DNA of 64,000 bases from Bradyrhizobium sp. KBS0727 (GCF_005937885.2 NZ_CP042176.1:1483501-1547500), one strand, 5' to 3'. Positions 27,301 to 32,224 are shown, counted from the stretch's first letter. The notes: generated by a model not told the origin, from the letters alone. Numbers and translations are program-made.

Positions 27301-30300
27301 GCAGCTCCGACATGTTCAGCCTGACCGACGTTTCCGCCATAGTCGCGCGTAGCTTGCGGCCGGATGGTTCCGACCTGATCTTCGGCGGCTCCGGCGTCGC
27401 GATTGCGCGCAATGCCATCGGCGATGCGAGCATCGATGCGAACGGCAACATTACGACGACGGCGAATGGCCATGCCAACGACTCAGACGCGATCGTCGGC
27501 GACAATGGCGACATCATCCGGCTCGTCGGCATTAACGGTCAAGTAGCGCCCCCGGTGGGTAACGTGATTCTTACCGGCAACATTGGCCAGGCCGGTAATC
27601 CGGTCCAGAGCTTCAACGGCTTCTTGCGTTTCAACTACGATACCAGCACGGCAGAAGGGACCGCTTACGACGAAACGGCCAAGATCGTGGCTCGCGCCGT
27701 GCGCCTGCTGGATTACACGCCAGGCGGCCCCGACTTCGCGCCATTGCTCCAGGTAAACGACATTGGCGCGGCCGACGAGGTCCACGGCGAGTCCGGTGAC
27801 GACTTTATTTATGGCGGCAAGGGCAGCGACTGGCTCTATGGTGACGGCCAGAGCGACGACATCCTCGGCGGCTACGGCAACGACTGGATTTCCGGTGGCA
27901 CGGGTGACGACGGCATCATCGGTGACGATGGGCGAATCTTCACCAGCCGAAACAGCTTGAGCGCCGGCCCCACGAACCCCGGTTATCTCGTCAGTCAGGG
28001 CGAGCCGCTGAATGGTGTCGTGGCGCTGCTGCCAAGCGACGCTGATCCGAAGTACAGCAACGGCAACGCGCTGAACGAATTCATCTTCACGCCCGGCAAC
28101 ATGCAGATCGACACGATCAATGTCAGCGGCGCGCTGAAGAAGACCATCGATCTGACGCCGTTCAGCTCCGATCCGAACTGGAACGGGACCGCCGACGAAT
28201 TCTCGGTCCCCGGCAGCAAGCCCAATTCGGCCGCAAGCGACGGCAAGACGAAGGCGCATAACGACGATATCATCTTCGGCGGTCTGGGCAGCGACTGGAT
28301 CCATGGCGGCTCGGGCGATGACGCGATCTCGGGCGCCGAGGCGCTGCCGCTGTCCTTCACGCAGACGGAAAATGCAATCACTCTCGACCTGACCGGTATC
28401 GCGGAGACTGACTACGGCCACCCGTACAATCCGGGCGACGCGCTCCGCTTCAACCCGACGGATCCTGATGGCAAGTTCACGCATCCGCACATCGCCGGGC
28501 GCACAGGCGAGTTCGCGCTTTATGACGAAAACGACCCGTTGCGGCAGATCCTGCTGAACGGGGATGGGACCCTCAACAAGACCGGTACCGGCCTGCAATT
28601 CTTCCTGAACTTCAACCAGAACGAGGGCGTCTTGAGGCTGGGTGGCACGACGCCGGGCAACCAAAATCAATCAGTTCCGTACCCGGCCGTCCATGATGAC
28701 GGCAACGACAACATCTTCGGCGATAACGGCAATGACTGGATCGTCGGAGGCACCGGCCGCGATCACACCTATGGCGGCTGGGGTAACGACCTGCTGAATG
28801 CGGACGACGACCAGACGACCGCCGGCGGACTCAACAACATTCCGGAGACCGCGCCGACTTACGAAGATCGCGCCTATGGCGGTGCCGGCAAGGACGTGTT
28901 GATCGCCAACACCGGCGGCGACCGGCTGATCGATTGGGTCGGCGAATACAACAGCTACCTGGTGCCGTTCTCCGAGTTCGGCATGGCGACGGTCAGCCGC
29001 ACGATGCAGCCGTTCTTGCACCAGTTCCTCTACGCCGAGTCGCTGAGTGACGGCGTCGACGCGACACGCTTCTCCGACTTGAATGGCGGGGCAAATCCGC
29101 CGGCTCCGAAGAACAATGACCCGAACCCGGGCCGCAACGGCGAACCAGCCGGTGAACTCGGTCTGGTGCTGCAACAAGATGCCGCATGGCATGCCCAGAC
29201 CGGTGCGCCAACCGATCCGCAGGCGGGCAACACCCCGGGCACGCAGCGCGACGTTCTGCGAAGCGCCAGCTACAGCCCCAACACCGTGACCGGCATGTTC
29301 GCCGACACCGGCAGCTGGAGCGTCATCAACAGCGCCTACCAGAACAGCACGACGAAGGTAGGCGGCGACAACATCAGCTTGTTCGACCTCAACACGTGGC
29401 TGCCTGCGAATTTCTACGAAATTCAATCCATCATGAAGGTCCAAAGCGGTGGAATCCAGCAGAACGGCTTCATCATCTTCGACTACCAGAGCTCGACAAA
29501 CTTCAAATACGCTGGCATCGACATTAAGACCAATCAGTTGAAGATAGGGCAGCGGTCAGACACTGGTTGGAACGATCTTGCAATCCTGCCGGCCGGCAAG
29601 CCGACACTGAGCCTCAACTCGCAGAATACCCTGTTGCTCACGGTCAACGGCACCACCGCGACGCTCAGCGTGGCCAGCTCGAATGCCCAAAACACGAACG
29701 TGCTGAAGGTCTCGTATACCTTCAATGCGCCGCTGAACACCGGGCTGTTGGGCGTCGGCACCAACAATTCGATCGCCGCGTACACCTCGTATACGGTCCA
29801 AAGACTGCCGGTGAACTTCACCTACAGTGTCCTGGAAGACCTGTCGGATGGCGTTGCCCAGAACTTCACGCCGGCGACCGGGACGTGGACGACGACCAGC
29901 GGCACCAACGGCGCCTATACGGCAACGCCGCTGGGCACCGACGCGGCCTTGACCGTACGTCCGCTCGCTGTCGCGCCATTGTCGTACGTCGAATATTCAG
30001 CCACGGTGAATGCCGCCAAGGCAGGAACGTCCGCAGGGCTCACGTTCGCTTACACATCGACCGGCGACTTCCTCTATGCAGGGATCATCGCCGGCACGAA
30101 CCAGGTAGTGTTGGGGCATCGCAGCAACGGCATCTGGTACGTCGACGCGTCAACCAGCGCCAGCATCAATGCCGGGACTAACTACACGTTGCTGGTCGCC
30201 CTGACCGAAGGGACGACGAATACCGTGAACGTGGTGCTCAATGGCAAGAGTGTGTTGAGCTACAACTACAACATCCTTGTGCACGCTGGGAGCATCGGGC

Positions 30301-31205
30301 TTTACGCGCGCAACGGATCCGCCACGTTCGACAACGTTCTGATCCGCGGCGACGATATTGCGTATGCCGGCGGCGGCACGCCCCAGGTGGCAGCGGCCGC
30401 GGCCCCGGCGTCGACCGACACCGCGACCCTGACCGCAGACCAGCTGGCGTCGATTGCTGCGGCGGCCAAGAGGTTGTGGATCGATGCGCTCGGCGCCGGT
30501 GATCCGCGTCTGGCGATCCTCGACCAGGTCACCATTCTGGTAAGCGATCTGCCCGATGGGATGCTGGGAGCGACAACCGGAACCACCATTGTCATCGACG
30601 GCAGCGCCGCCGGGTGGGGGTGGTTCGTCGATCCGACGCCGAACGACAACAGCGAGTTCTCGACACACTTGTCGAACGGCGTGTTTGCGGCGAACTCCTC
30701 GAGCGCAGCGTTCGGACGGATGGATTTGCTCACCACGGTGGTGCACGAAATGGGCAACGCCATGGGCTTTGCGGAGGACCAGGGCCAGGATGTGGCAGGC
30801 ATGACGTTGCAGGCCGGCGAACGGCGGGTGCCCGTCGGAAGCGTTGCGACTGCTCAGAATGCGCCCGCAGCGGTGGCGCAGACGATCGATTTGTCAGTCT
30901 TGACGGGATCATGGTTCACGACCCTGCCAGGGGCTGCGGTCGCTCCGGCCTTCACGTCGGATGCCGGCGGCAAGCCAACGACAACCCATGACCTCGGATT
31001 GGGCTCATCGGACGAGGAGAATGCTGGCAATGCGAAGCTGAAGATCGACTGGAATCGCAATCGTGCCAGCTTCATGGAGAAAATTGCATCACCGAACGGG
31101 ACGCGGGATTGGCAGGATGACTTCCTCAATCATCTCGGGAAGGACGGAGTTCAGCGCAATCCGAACGCGGGCCTGCGGGTGCGTCCCGGAGCGTTTAGTG
31201 CTTGA
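3357..31205 (+). CDS. Giant LEPR-XLL repeat/RTX surface or secreted protein (about 9,282 aa)
   Basis: The ATG at 3357 is preceded by AGGGGG seven bases away, which favours it over the TTG 27 bases upstream. The N-terminus is basic with no hydrophobic signal. The LEPR-XLL motif (LEAIEPRLLLSAD) is at residues 57-69. Residues about 340-3,210 hold some 43 degenerate units of the type GxAVAxNVVxxxTxAxIG, with a few more later. Between about 3,500 and 7,530 lie some 15 copies of an RTDGGSWIADGFAVGQ-type module and a Calx-beta-like stretch near 5,700-5,870. RTX-type GGxGNDxIxG repeats occur at about 7,610-8,490, then two LamG-like segments (about 8,640-9,000). The C-terminal domain (about 9,020-9,282) resembles the metalloprotease-like end of other LEPR-XLL proteins, but its zinc motif is HEMGNAMGF. 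RTX repeats bind calcium after export. Adhesin, matrix or S-layer-like function is inferred. The ORF is intact despite its length, which argues for selection. Confidence 0.93.
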   Translation: MGKAWRWGKYSFKRTGLDAVLDKVVREFFAGDNRPQKPRRIGGAGAPKKPQRQSFTLEAIEPRLLLSADLTYGAPGSIPGDITSAVDVGNYISSLTATTFVLKAEESGGNAFWNLYGTGLDGTGPLALAASKQITSALDLDVNIKRDDFGVSNSKISLIDFVGDKVTVDTDSLSVLNTRFAGTQINIDFNGGKDIDLGALIGVALPLSLGNDQVALSGNGGTFSGHDFTLHSTSDIVNDASGLQITDAGGSFQVVSDSKVTIDQGSAITAANITLKADSKSTGGLFQGLLADAKSGVTLDNATLTASGGAVQLLAHSDATFTESGDTFFSNGAAGTAVVSFGDALVDVKSGAVVHAKDVTIDATVKDDITANTDSATAAFKAVVVTVIDNPEVKLAGSFDLTGSFSATASSDVTIVATTAPKDGGASTSDAAVAVSVVKSDPKITVTGGAINAGGSVLIAANNKVDVNDAAAGDKGGSDGHGAGAKGAAVGVTVLWGDTSAGITGGTVQGAGVTLSATSDRTATTLAVATGGGSDDGDPSNQSKQRLADPNPNKASDGKSVDKAKTSDGALPFAAGVSVGVVTGDTTASITGGTVIATGVTDIGVIASGKHTVATTADGSNKTDNSGTAVGVAVAIQVVDSNSAASIGGTASLTAAHVNVTGEMPTSTFDAKATAGASGSGISVAGALAINVATLDANALVSSGPVDVHGADVALTASSTLTNTAEALGKSETSGNVGVGAAVALNIVNDTTVAAIADGANLLSAHDLGLSATAVDTIATTSEAGSSGGTAVSPSVAITLANINTKAFVGTGSPLTLSGKLSVTAIQTANVTETNAKADAASSSTAAIGASLALAIIDDSVTASISRNVSAAGDIDVSAIGSASADTEASASAAGAKDKDQNAADGEGDVNKKGDDQLALGNSRAQSDNGGDATKASGKSNTPDASTGDKDTGGSGNSKVQVAAAVAFDMLTTSSQALFLGAPSITSTGGRVSLKSSANTDAKKTKADGTATDASSAGIAAAVAINLVDITNKASTGTATVVAQTGLDIEATMTNLSGDQTHEIVSEANSGATGNDKVSVAGALALNIVHNNTEASVSGGSVTVNGGPITIKAINTEVDDAKADSEAEAGKVGVGASVALNLLLSSHTTAQVADGASFTGSNLGTVEVSSDSERTVKTKVDGGSQGEISITPAVALALDLDDKSTARIGTGTGSLSGSGTVTVEAKHTADYNETEAKVAAAGSKAAIGAGVSIVVVDGWATTSEVDRGVTGSQVSILATSDFESTVAASASAKGGSTTDKKGNEKTDDQLQNNSNTSGAGAPTTNTSQNSGADANGQSSGQSGAGGSSVGIAASVAVDVVSVSNTAAIGDNTTVTATSGLLKVSASNNVDAKAKSDSTAIDKDGSVNIAAAFSLNSISNTNTAKIGAGAIASGNGITVEAITPDTNDISSRALSAAGNKSGNVAIAGVAAINVVDSETRAYTGDGSHLHGGAGEVDITARHDLRTQALAASAGFSGGGAGIGVAVAINVVGTGTGGSHTTASIGDPTGNGSAATVDGTGAVNVTAQHTLNPLDVDFSDLPSVISSKLSSVSIPLTSIALAAGGSTGSSKPGLAGSASINVYDTTTQAFVDSNATVGQGLSHNASLTVSATDTTTVKSAAGSAGVGVSGAGIGAGLDLSIINKDTRAYIGQSAHVTTTGLTSITATSSEDILSISANAGIGGSGPGVAASASVEVLTTQTRAYIDGGALVTQVGSVNIDASDTMNMVMVAGSIGFGSSVGAGAAVTTLVQNDTVEAYIGQSAQVTALAGPITINAHSTETEAAIGAAGAGSSGSFAFAGAGVINVLTENTRAFVDRSATVNAAGDLTVHADDQTKFVSVAGNLAVSAGSAAGAGAAVAVVNKHTDAFIESNVSSTVGGNIDVKATSKETITAIGAGISASGNVAVTVDAAVDVLNVDTRAFIGDDPDDANPSAGAGNVHANGSIAIEADERTELNAIVGVVGFSGSAAITAGAVVTVTNKHTEAFVGSGAIVSASGNQAIFAATGHLNPVTSSDGGAQGKIDTGTVNGSPNADSLASQGRVVSPGVSNANAPTVADDGGNARPNNPGTSSSMLGGKVVLQPLATSQTGVSITATNYDQINGLAAGIAGAGSAAVALSAVVNSINDTTTASVAANAQVTASAGDVNISAASDVHHLAVAASLAVSGGGAVAPAVDVTVISNTTTASAEADSVVTASAGNIVVDANAKEDMLLVGFGIAGATVGIGGAVSVLVVNNTTTAKIAGTADAWGNVVVHSTDDTDITIVDGAGGFGLGGAGASVGVISLSKTTEAYIANTAADHAIVHAGGHDTGATGMVGTLTGGESASGFDTASVKGVLVEAQSHEQVFHLNVAAGGGFIGLAGGVTVTTLAGNTHAYIDNADVNWTNNLGTDGDQSVWVNAGDEARVATFAGGIAGGAGAMAGAVDIGVMRNNINAEIKSGARVAANRDVKVNALGIKDIDSIAASGAGGIVGLAASVSVWSVGQQLSSNYKGDGGAPSNSLEHGGSTADSDATKQGSDASGQLANSVSGTGGKFGSADVNPGGNTVHLAAGNRLGTGSKVTYYDGGSAAGNLNNGQTYFVRDTGDHQTFKLYNSFDDAKNDVGAVDITSSGGANQSIVGNVGLTNGSTDPGTASNSQDRTSAISYQALNGTGGFSTKAPNQTSLGSALIGPTVGTNAAIGGSAQVNTGTGDITVNAVENLHMTTTQGGVAIGGLGIGAGIGVLNIASNVSATAGGTLSAGGAINIHADLYEKVNEVAFAAAGGVIGLGAGVAVISDSSTTTAGLSNNAVVHKASAIDIHANAKQDITVLSVGVTIGGLAAGASFTKVDVHNDGATDVLAFIGDNVSIGQAAGDSVGSVTVDADSTVLVDAHSFGLSGGGIALTANFAFVTVTPDVVATVGDGATGANITLNGSGDLKVSSSSTDNLDATVTGVSVGGVAAGLSYSSVDARPQVRSKVVKGNVKARNVTVETSANVGAPNDYGSSAIAFAGAGGVAAASGALAKSTNSPTLESVVGSGATIAGTGEVKITAEGNDLAAARASGVAIGFAGIGGTSAEAHTDGDIEAHLDGQVVGVGNTAGATNLTVQGKSSDAANALAEAATGGMYSGQLNVTNATSNSTVKGYIASTGTIKVSSNLDVEALSHPEADALTKGTTIGGISVGGSQATTQVVPIVTAYAMAGSIDAGGSITVHAEATPQGQPQPTYNVVSGSDSNNSVEVDNHGLQAGDAVVFSGPSQSGLTQDREYSVLPTDTNDLSFGSQFSGTSANVNVDTDTIKFDAPHHFVTGDRVQYITAGGTQIGGLTSGNLYWVKVVDGTSIKLTTYDPTVTDPLKNFTPSGSTITVGGTNYATDLPVTYHAPAAMTFSNQQVDVNDTTNSGVAELNNNVNANNIEFVDTSGIVGSDGNPIASGFNNTDLVVYHVTNGFAVGGLKDGTTYRVSGAGGTNNSIVQLDAYVKDLGVTFHKSGDNNVSDTITRASGSWRDAGFAIGQQISVSGAGVNDTTYTLVDVNDSTLTLSVKNSVTGGDFTKTIESNAIALVPTKAQTLALTFINDGAGNNLDQIQRSSGSFLADGYQVGQTVSLSGGSSATDKATNNGSFTISAISADGKTLTLKDTDNVVTAGVFTKSIAADKGAVHSLIKLGDLPMQYSSDGVHFFNADGRTFYVINPDGNDTFQLALTPGGPALTLVGPDSPSGNHKIGPESVDILSPATGNQWIRMDITGNVTGATLTGPGGVPLSVLSPPIGDGASSAVARGSGGGFIGININDGTITDSPTVNAYMQAGLAQAKFDVSITTNSVTNATASGANGTGGLVGVGGSSATSDATNKSEAWVEAGTRIIAGGNFNLTANLFTGASAAARSTTGGAVGVAITHTHSTVDNTTTAKLKNGADVLAGNTAIVTATTGTAQSTNSGSTGIGIGGDGNAYATSNSTDNTTVDFGTAAALTARAIEAAATVPWMDVEARARGDGGGLVAVGTGSSTVNLNAQNNVNLHANAALTGYEGVDLIARYYNPDPASAPDHQAVTSISDAFGRATGLFGYVDGSAGNTTTLASTILGELHSLVTAGPRDPNDPALQDVSGYNHLALYSDTKNGKVNFVDNGHVSRRSLAAGGSSESPNVNTATLKIDFSSDVVIFSGRSPELVVSAGGTIEKAVNIGVNGVFEPGFGTSAVSGGVISVDNIVNDDPGEVYFDSPTIAGGNGLPGAGSGTWEFRDSYQQVLITNKSGFDLKIHNIDVLNRGPSHPIVNLIPNAPTLSFNLKRTVAPTRIEIEDFGAANDVLLDGLIENPIGTTIIRNANGNVRATKARDLTSLDPNASLVRTNIVDIESANASVGAAGRINIDQVEAANLPGATSFLTARVASDGSIFLGRNQFFGGELVQYHTSGTAIGGLTDGQYYVVITSPGDLSIKLAALSNPTQALTLDPSASGLTTGHSLTPAQRFTIKAAGDAYLDVLGRLRNAAITDYHVHIDAVVTGGTADIIMQPSVEETGVANSGGVEVRYAAHPDPNGELHNTFFNQPDGSPVPLNIGAFATLAPNNTINSTFDVRALDSNGKPWLPGIDSKSNIILTAAQPTAGSGKIINIKAITEIEGTGFLAGPADNHHVDMLTNGWIDEAEKTGDLRVGRIMSTANDVTLHSPRSIIDARNDGIGFEADVTGVNITMTAGDNGITGDPLQDKSGTGGIGTPDNFLEINVDELYGTGASLGVLTANDIAVASKFNTQGIFITEVVRGLESLSLLGSAGPNHTDSFGHEIDDLEVGMVQTKGNVSLATDPGSIVDARNGGVGGDTANIIGNTINLFAEGGNIGDASGGNDLEIDSQAYGYGTIGARATGSIDLAEALPTTAVGVFNSRDAQVVLLQSLGIAGGDGVGGDIRFTVRESGAVPLFGPDGVTVTAFGEDLNLLGGGSVLFLENAPEPVVHGLINAANGSILLRVADDVNTDPNSQILAYRNIDIYGDFRRVNELSSGIAVTDVGDAGFGTVMHLHGVIAHGPTASGFLTRVFGNGDADQIFFDQTWLGGQSGSPSASGAIPGGTAQVIPTGSLGPVRLMSDYSGGATRAFGSNLPTPTAPAVTAAVKFTADVNGDTISRTDGGDFIADGFAIGDVIAVDSGVAGDPNSGTFTVTGVTATVLTLSSAKVVMTTTSATSVKIKNTTKNPFAPTGDGEDFFVVNQLQSMTYVQTSAATSSSDTLTLDGQSGTDTYVVNTTGTQGDVRNYVINVLDTGGPNDGVNNLSVYGQDNSSPDFNGAGAKFDDIFLLRRTTGIANETGNRPGLYADDSAFVAVLDFDPTLSTSALAQAQASDPNNSASLRSQSVQRINYDSSINGRLMVFGQGGNDYFAVDDNAAITTLDGGAGNDTFQIGQVYGLQRDGSAHQQAPLGNTFGGSVVTPFDQFPQLSNSLTPQSIYGTVATTRGWLSAGATSPLVAEGGSGDDTFSVYSNQAVLRLEGDDGNDLFTVRAFALAQTDPVTGDIVWLDPVQEIAQPKLTKGFSTAAETAIRTGAGNNQVEYNINAPVSVDGGSGFDKLVVLGTEFADHIVVTDKGVFGAGLTVTYKNIEVLEIDALEGDDTIDVLSTAPGMAVRVIGGLGNDAINVAGDVAGDVVSRDINGTSSTINHRITTDDPSYKTLVADGISLSVARPTQGQVIIDENLPGDQSPGFTDVTEAPVPLDDIYGIYLAHAPAAGTFVYVTVSAAMNPEEEHILNTGVLKSGDILDTLGLGDSILLATGNVGPGLLPAAAYDRTVILNGTPVFVPARAVVVVFDSNNWDKGIVKDALHPFAGEQYIHVAAVDDALAEGDRTVTISHTVLSTDPTFDHAIVRNVEVTVHDNDQPAVVVTQLDATTPVNFGLYPKYGRAVDDVSKVLEGTAATSVDDYFAVELATQPTGTVRVAVSPQDNRVELSSSDPRFHRVSGPLPDGAAGVYFVTFDASNWNTPVIVTEHAVQRGSVEDPHDTSIVTAVDGSNTPQVDADTHLAIALTSDIAYQRAASEQSFSNITFAQALPGGPGDTITRAAGSWIADGFIAGQNIIISGTTTSLNGLNNNALFVIKSVTANVLTLTTRFTVIAAVEPTVKMRINGSGISQTIDAQVFDDGEPGVFTLESGGSTLVSAGTASAGPGAPDTYTMRLTKAPESTVNIDVITDGQTDINQNSGQITLQQTGFVQTLTLSNKINIKLDPISPTNWTITRAPGSELGSWIADGFMPGQTITIQGTGVAGVDGTYLIDSAKGSVTDQVIKLTNAGGAALPTVQNTFNSDSGKTITVNLIKSNGVYNNGIVVSTVADKPFLMFSGNVTATGTTITRTDIGSFVNDNFAAGEIIRIQKSDGSTLGDFTIAAGGVTGSTLTLTTSTGLSGVLLKGASISKMLDTLRRTDGTSWLDSGFFEGQLIQITGPGGTFIEKIDLITGSDPGKLDVMVLTDHPASAGPVPYSGRLPGMPGVASAPFSVSVVQMAARVEFDPTGVGLYPWYTQATISVIADPYFDIQPGHENLRAFPKSSHTLSGIRGPLAVEGGTTSADRSLVAAVMLPGEANGPFFNIPPQPPETQSIDVLNVYSDGTQGSTTGTLTSTALTGLNMNAAGLDFTAELGGAHPFGESGKYPGGISYGSIVLVQDPAFPNDPSKQVFSTDGSHSTLEVVNIFLGQGNDHLDINSTLIPGPDHNADGTLGLVSEHGGLTTVHGGGNAPIQLIANDPAGNAFDTFTGPEAGTFQLARTDGLMWVNDGFAVGQQVLLTEGGIVGSYTIIAIGNPTNAQESNASHKPGSVLTLLPAATGAPPLVNGATNQLGAISVTDQLAVVSGQTLGSLTPGKFDVTGATELNRIVRKDGLSWANLGFAVGQQVAFAFGDVLGGTALVGTRTVLGFDNTTATTGFGSVLILSGAPLAASTNTAGTVAVSSRNLDSSNTFAVTKTTVTRSDGGNWIADGFVKGQAVAIGGQPGYWLVSADPTATTLTLQGGDLTKLPAVQKLAIVRIGGDTINVNGSSEVVTGSFTVGAPMAGDPAGTADRLTRSDGTWNGSNAGDSAFAVGQQVAISGVWSFAGITFARAAAGDTISRASGSWVDDGFAAGQSILISGASIGNGSLTNNGSFTIASVSASTLTLTAANTVVPEGPEPITIGLNGQFLVTGFSPDGKTLLLKGAVLPRQGAVSLTVNVDAPLVVYGDTSQDGVWYNGVSTQQSLGKFASKPQPHMDSVDFTLATPSVGQTNPSATPTGGVQISAPYTDFNTISDTPDRFGNLKRTDGGSWITAGFKVNGLVTIGGVAVGTVNSLTADTLKLNNLLPGYAAAGASSTAEVKEWNSASIKLASGEYDPGFVPEGLITIGKNYSVVFARDSGGDTITRSDGGSWIADKFAVGQTISISGTTYNDAGGGPNYAITGVSLDGKTLTLAAVEQLIPTAQGATETARISVDMGTIAVIGTQVKISFSSVGGNNVTRTDGGSWAADGYLVGQTIAIYGTGPNGVGTNNQVYKILAINGGGATITVDKAVTTEASEFAIINGGAAKRDTLYLANLQPGLLALLNGSPSQTLNNTIVERNRLGQNTDFFVFPLAAQYLFDGNDVIDAHSLFAGIPDGQLPTVGITAYGGKGDDTIFGSAASDFLAGGSGNDTIVGGRGGDQIYGDSGINVDVIRRLLMVANTAGTSGAVNVDPIIAGNDLIYGDAPGSTATNAFGDYNDIIFADLGDVGQAVAGARDTTKPVVLTPQRIETTLLDRSIISQSRQNGGNDTIYGNGGEDILIGGAGNDAIDGGTDRDLIFGDNVSLDRTGHLGNYANLRFETLTGTQIYSTAPTSAGQDQASNVAQADPRGHGAWGDYLITMYDVLPDLTKSVTVAKSFGDDYIAGGPQDDMIFGQAGNDTVQGDGSIDYVSHLVIDNGAGAMVVSPSDPYGGRVGVSNIGPNIAGNPFRDANNALFLRPSLDGTGDGQDYIEGNSGNDILLGNQNQDDLIGGSSDMFSLTDVSAIVARSLRPDGSDLIFGGSGVAIARNAIGDASIDANGNITTTANGHANDSDAIVGDNGDIIRLVGINGQVAPPVGNVILTGNIGQAGNPVQSFNGFLRFNYDTSTAEGTAYDETAKIVARAVRLLDYTPGGPDFAPLLQVNDIGAADEVHGESGDDFIYGGKGSDWLYGDGQSDDILGGYGNDWISGGTGDDGIIGDDGRIFTSRNSLSAGPTNPGYLVSQGEPLNGVVALLPSDADPKYSNGNALNEFIFTPGNMQIDTINVSGALKKTIDLTPFSSDPNWNGTADEFSVPGSKPNSAASDGKTKAHNDDIIFGGLGSDWIHGGSGDDAISGAEALPLSFTQTENAITLDLTGIAETDYGHPYNPGDALRFNPTDPDGKFTHPHIAGRTGEFALYDENDPLRQILLNGDGTLNKTGTGLQFFLNFNQNEGVLRLGGTTPGNQNQSVPYPAVHDDGNDNIFGDNGNDWIVGGTGRDHTYGGWGNDLLNADDDQTTAGGLNNIPETAPTYEDRAYGGAGKDVLIANTGGDRLIDWVGEYNSYLVPFSEFGMATVSRTMQPFLHQFLYAESLSDGVDATRFSDLNGGANPPAPKNNDPNPGRNGEPAGELGLVLQQDAAWHAQTGAPTDPQAGNTPGTQRDVLRSASYSPNTVTGMFADTGSWSVINSAYQNSTTKVGGDNISLFDLNTWLPANFYEIQSIMKVQSGGIQQNGFIIFDYQSSTNFKYAGIDIKTNQLKIGQRSDTGWNDLAILPAGKPTLSLNSQNTLLLTVNGTTATLSVASSNAQNTNVLKVSYTFNAPLNTGLLGVGTNNSIAAYTSYTVQRLPVNFTYSVLEDLSDGVAQNFTPATGTWTTTSGTNGAYTATPLGTDAALTVRPLAVAPLSYVEYSATVNAAKAGTSAGLTFAYTSTGDFLYAGIIAGTNQVVLGHRSNGIWYVDASTSASINAGTNYTLLVALTEGTTNTVNVVLNGKSVLSYNYNILVHAGSIGLYARNGSATFDNVLIRGDDIAYAGGGTPQVAAAAAPASTDTATLTADQLASIAAAAKRLWIDALGAGDPRLAILDQVTILVSDLPDGMLGATTGTTIVIDGSAAGWGWFVDPTPNDNSEFSTHLSNGVFAANSSSAAFGRMDLLTTVVHEMGNAMGFAEDQGQDVAGMTLQAGERRVPVGSVATAQNAPAAVAQTIDLSVLTGSWFTTLPGAAVAPAFTSDAGGKPTTTHDLGLGSSDEENAGNAKLKIDWNRNRASFMEKIASPNGTRDWQDDFLNHLGKDGVQRNPNAGLRVRPGAFSA
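26205..28830 (+). repeat. RTX nonapeptide (GGxGxDxUx) calcium-binding repeat blocks
   Basis: Within the giant protein, clusters such as GGKGDDTIFGSAASDFLAGG, GGAGNDAIDGGTDRDLIFGD, GGKGSDWLYGDG, GGYGNDWISGGTGDDGIIGD and GDNGNDWIVGGTGRD match the RTX consensus. They are spread in five to six blocks separated by non-repeat segments rather than forming one array. RTX repeats fold into a calcium-bound beta-roll outside the cell and are a hallmark of type I secretion substrates. Confidence 0.9.
30420..31205 (+). other. Degenerate metalloprotease-like C-terminal domain of the giant protein
   Basis: This segment reads LTADQLASIAAAAKRLWIDA, then GTTIVIDGSAAGWGWFVDPT, then RMDLLTTVVHEMGNAMGF (HEMGN at 30744-30758). 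The layout matches the zinc-metalloprotease-like tail of LEPR-XLL proteins, where HExxH binds zinc. Here the second histidine is asparagine (AAC, 30756-30758), so catalysis is unlikely unless another ligand substitutes. I see no downstream His at the metzincin spacing (residues after are FAEDQGQDV). Confidence 0.6.
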
Positions 31206-31234
31206 GTAATGCCGAAACAGGAGTGCGTGACAAA

Positions 31235-32095
31235 ATGACGACCCAGTTATTGATTTACGAAACGGTTGTTCCGGTGATGTTTGCAAATCATCGCCACTCC
31301 TCGGTAGATATCGGCCGGAATTTCGCCTTCAGCAGCAAGATAAATTCAGTGCCGCTGACCGCCATTGAGTTCCGTGATGCTCAATCCGACTATCCGATCG
31401 TGTTTGCGGGCAACAAGGAAGGCGTGATGCCGGCGGTCATCCTCGGATTGCGGGAGGGCGAAAATCTATACCTCTCACGCGACGGCAAGTGGGATGCCCG
31501 CTACATCCCGGCCTTCGTCCGCCGTTATCCCTTTGTGTTCGCGAAGAGCGAAGATGGGGAAAGATTCAATCTGTGCATCGACGAGCAGTTTTCCGGCTTT
31601 AACGGCGACGGACGTGGCGAGCGGCTTTTCACCGATGATGGCAAGCCCACTACCTATGTTGAGAACATCCTGAAGTTTCTTCAGGAGTATCAGCTGCAAT
31701 TCCATCGTACCGAGCGGTTCTGCAAAAAGCTGCTGGAGCTCGATCTGTTGGAGCCCATGCATGCCCAGGTAGAAATGAATTCGGGGGAGAAGTATTCGCT
31801 CGGCGGCTTTATGGCGGTCAACCGCGAGAAGCTGAAGGAGTTGTCGGGCGAAAAACTGGCCGAACTCGCCAAAACCGACGAGCTAGAGTTGATTTATCTG
31901 CATTTGCAGTCGATGCGTAATTTTGCCGCTTTAAAGGACCGGCTTGGCCTGGCCAGTATCGGAAAGACCGATTCCGTTCCAGATTCTGAGGAAATCGCGA
32001 CCTCCGGGCTGGATAATCCCGAAGAGCCCAAAGGTCGAAGGCACTCACCAAAATCGTCTAATGGTTCTCGGGCGCGGAGCGCTGTTCTGGAGTAG
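31235..32095 (+). CDS. SapC family protein
   Basis: 286 residues from the ATG at 31235, with AGGAG at 31219-31223; an in-frame TTG at 31202 overlapping the giant gene's stop is possible. The region YETVVPVMFANHRHSSVDIG through VPLTAIEFRDAQSDYPIVF, MPAVILGLREGENLYL, ARYIPAFVRRYPFVF and GEKYSLGGFMAVNREKLKEL follows the SapC family from end to end. SapC proteins have been linked by name and context to S-layer or RTX-type surface proteins, and their biochemical role is not established. No signal peptide is visible, so it is probably cytoplasmic. It starts 29 bases after the giant gene, which supports a role with that product, perhaps as a chaperone. The last 35 residues are a divergent polar tail. 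Confidence 0.88.
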   Translation: MTTQLLIYETVVPVMFANHRHSSVDIGRNFAFSSKINSVPLTAIEFRDAQSDYPIVFAGNKEGVMPAVILGLREGENLYLSRDGKWDARYIPAFVRRYPFVFAKSEDGERFNLCIDEQFSGFNGDGRGERLFTDDGKPTTYVENILKFLQEYQLQFHRTERFCKKLLELDLLEPMHAQVEMNSGEKYSLGGFMAVNREKLKELSGEKLAELAKTDELELIYLHLQSMRNFAALKDRLGLASIGKTDSVPDSEEIATSGLDNPEEPKGRRHSPKSSNGSRARSAVLE

Positions 32096-32224
32096 CGAAA
32101 GAAACATGCGACCGCCGCCAGCGTCACCTGCTTCGGACGCAGTGATTCATTGCGAATCGTGCTCCTGTCAGAGCCTCCGCAGGCAATTTGCCTGTTTGCA
32201 GTCCGTAGCGATAAGATATTCGCT

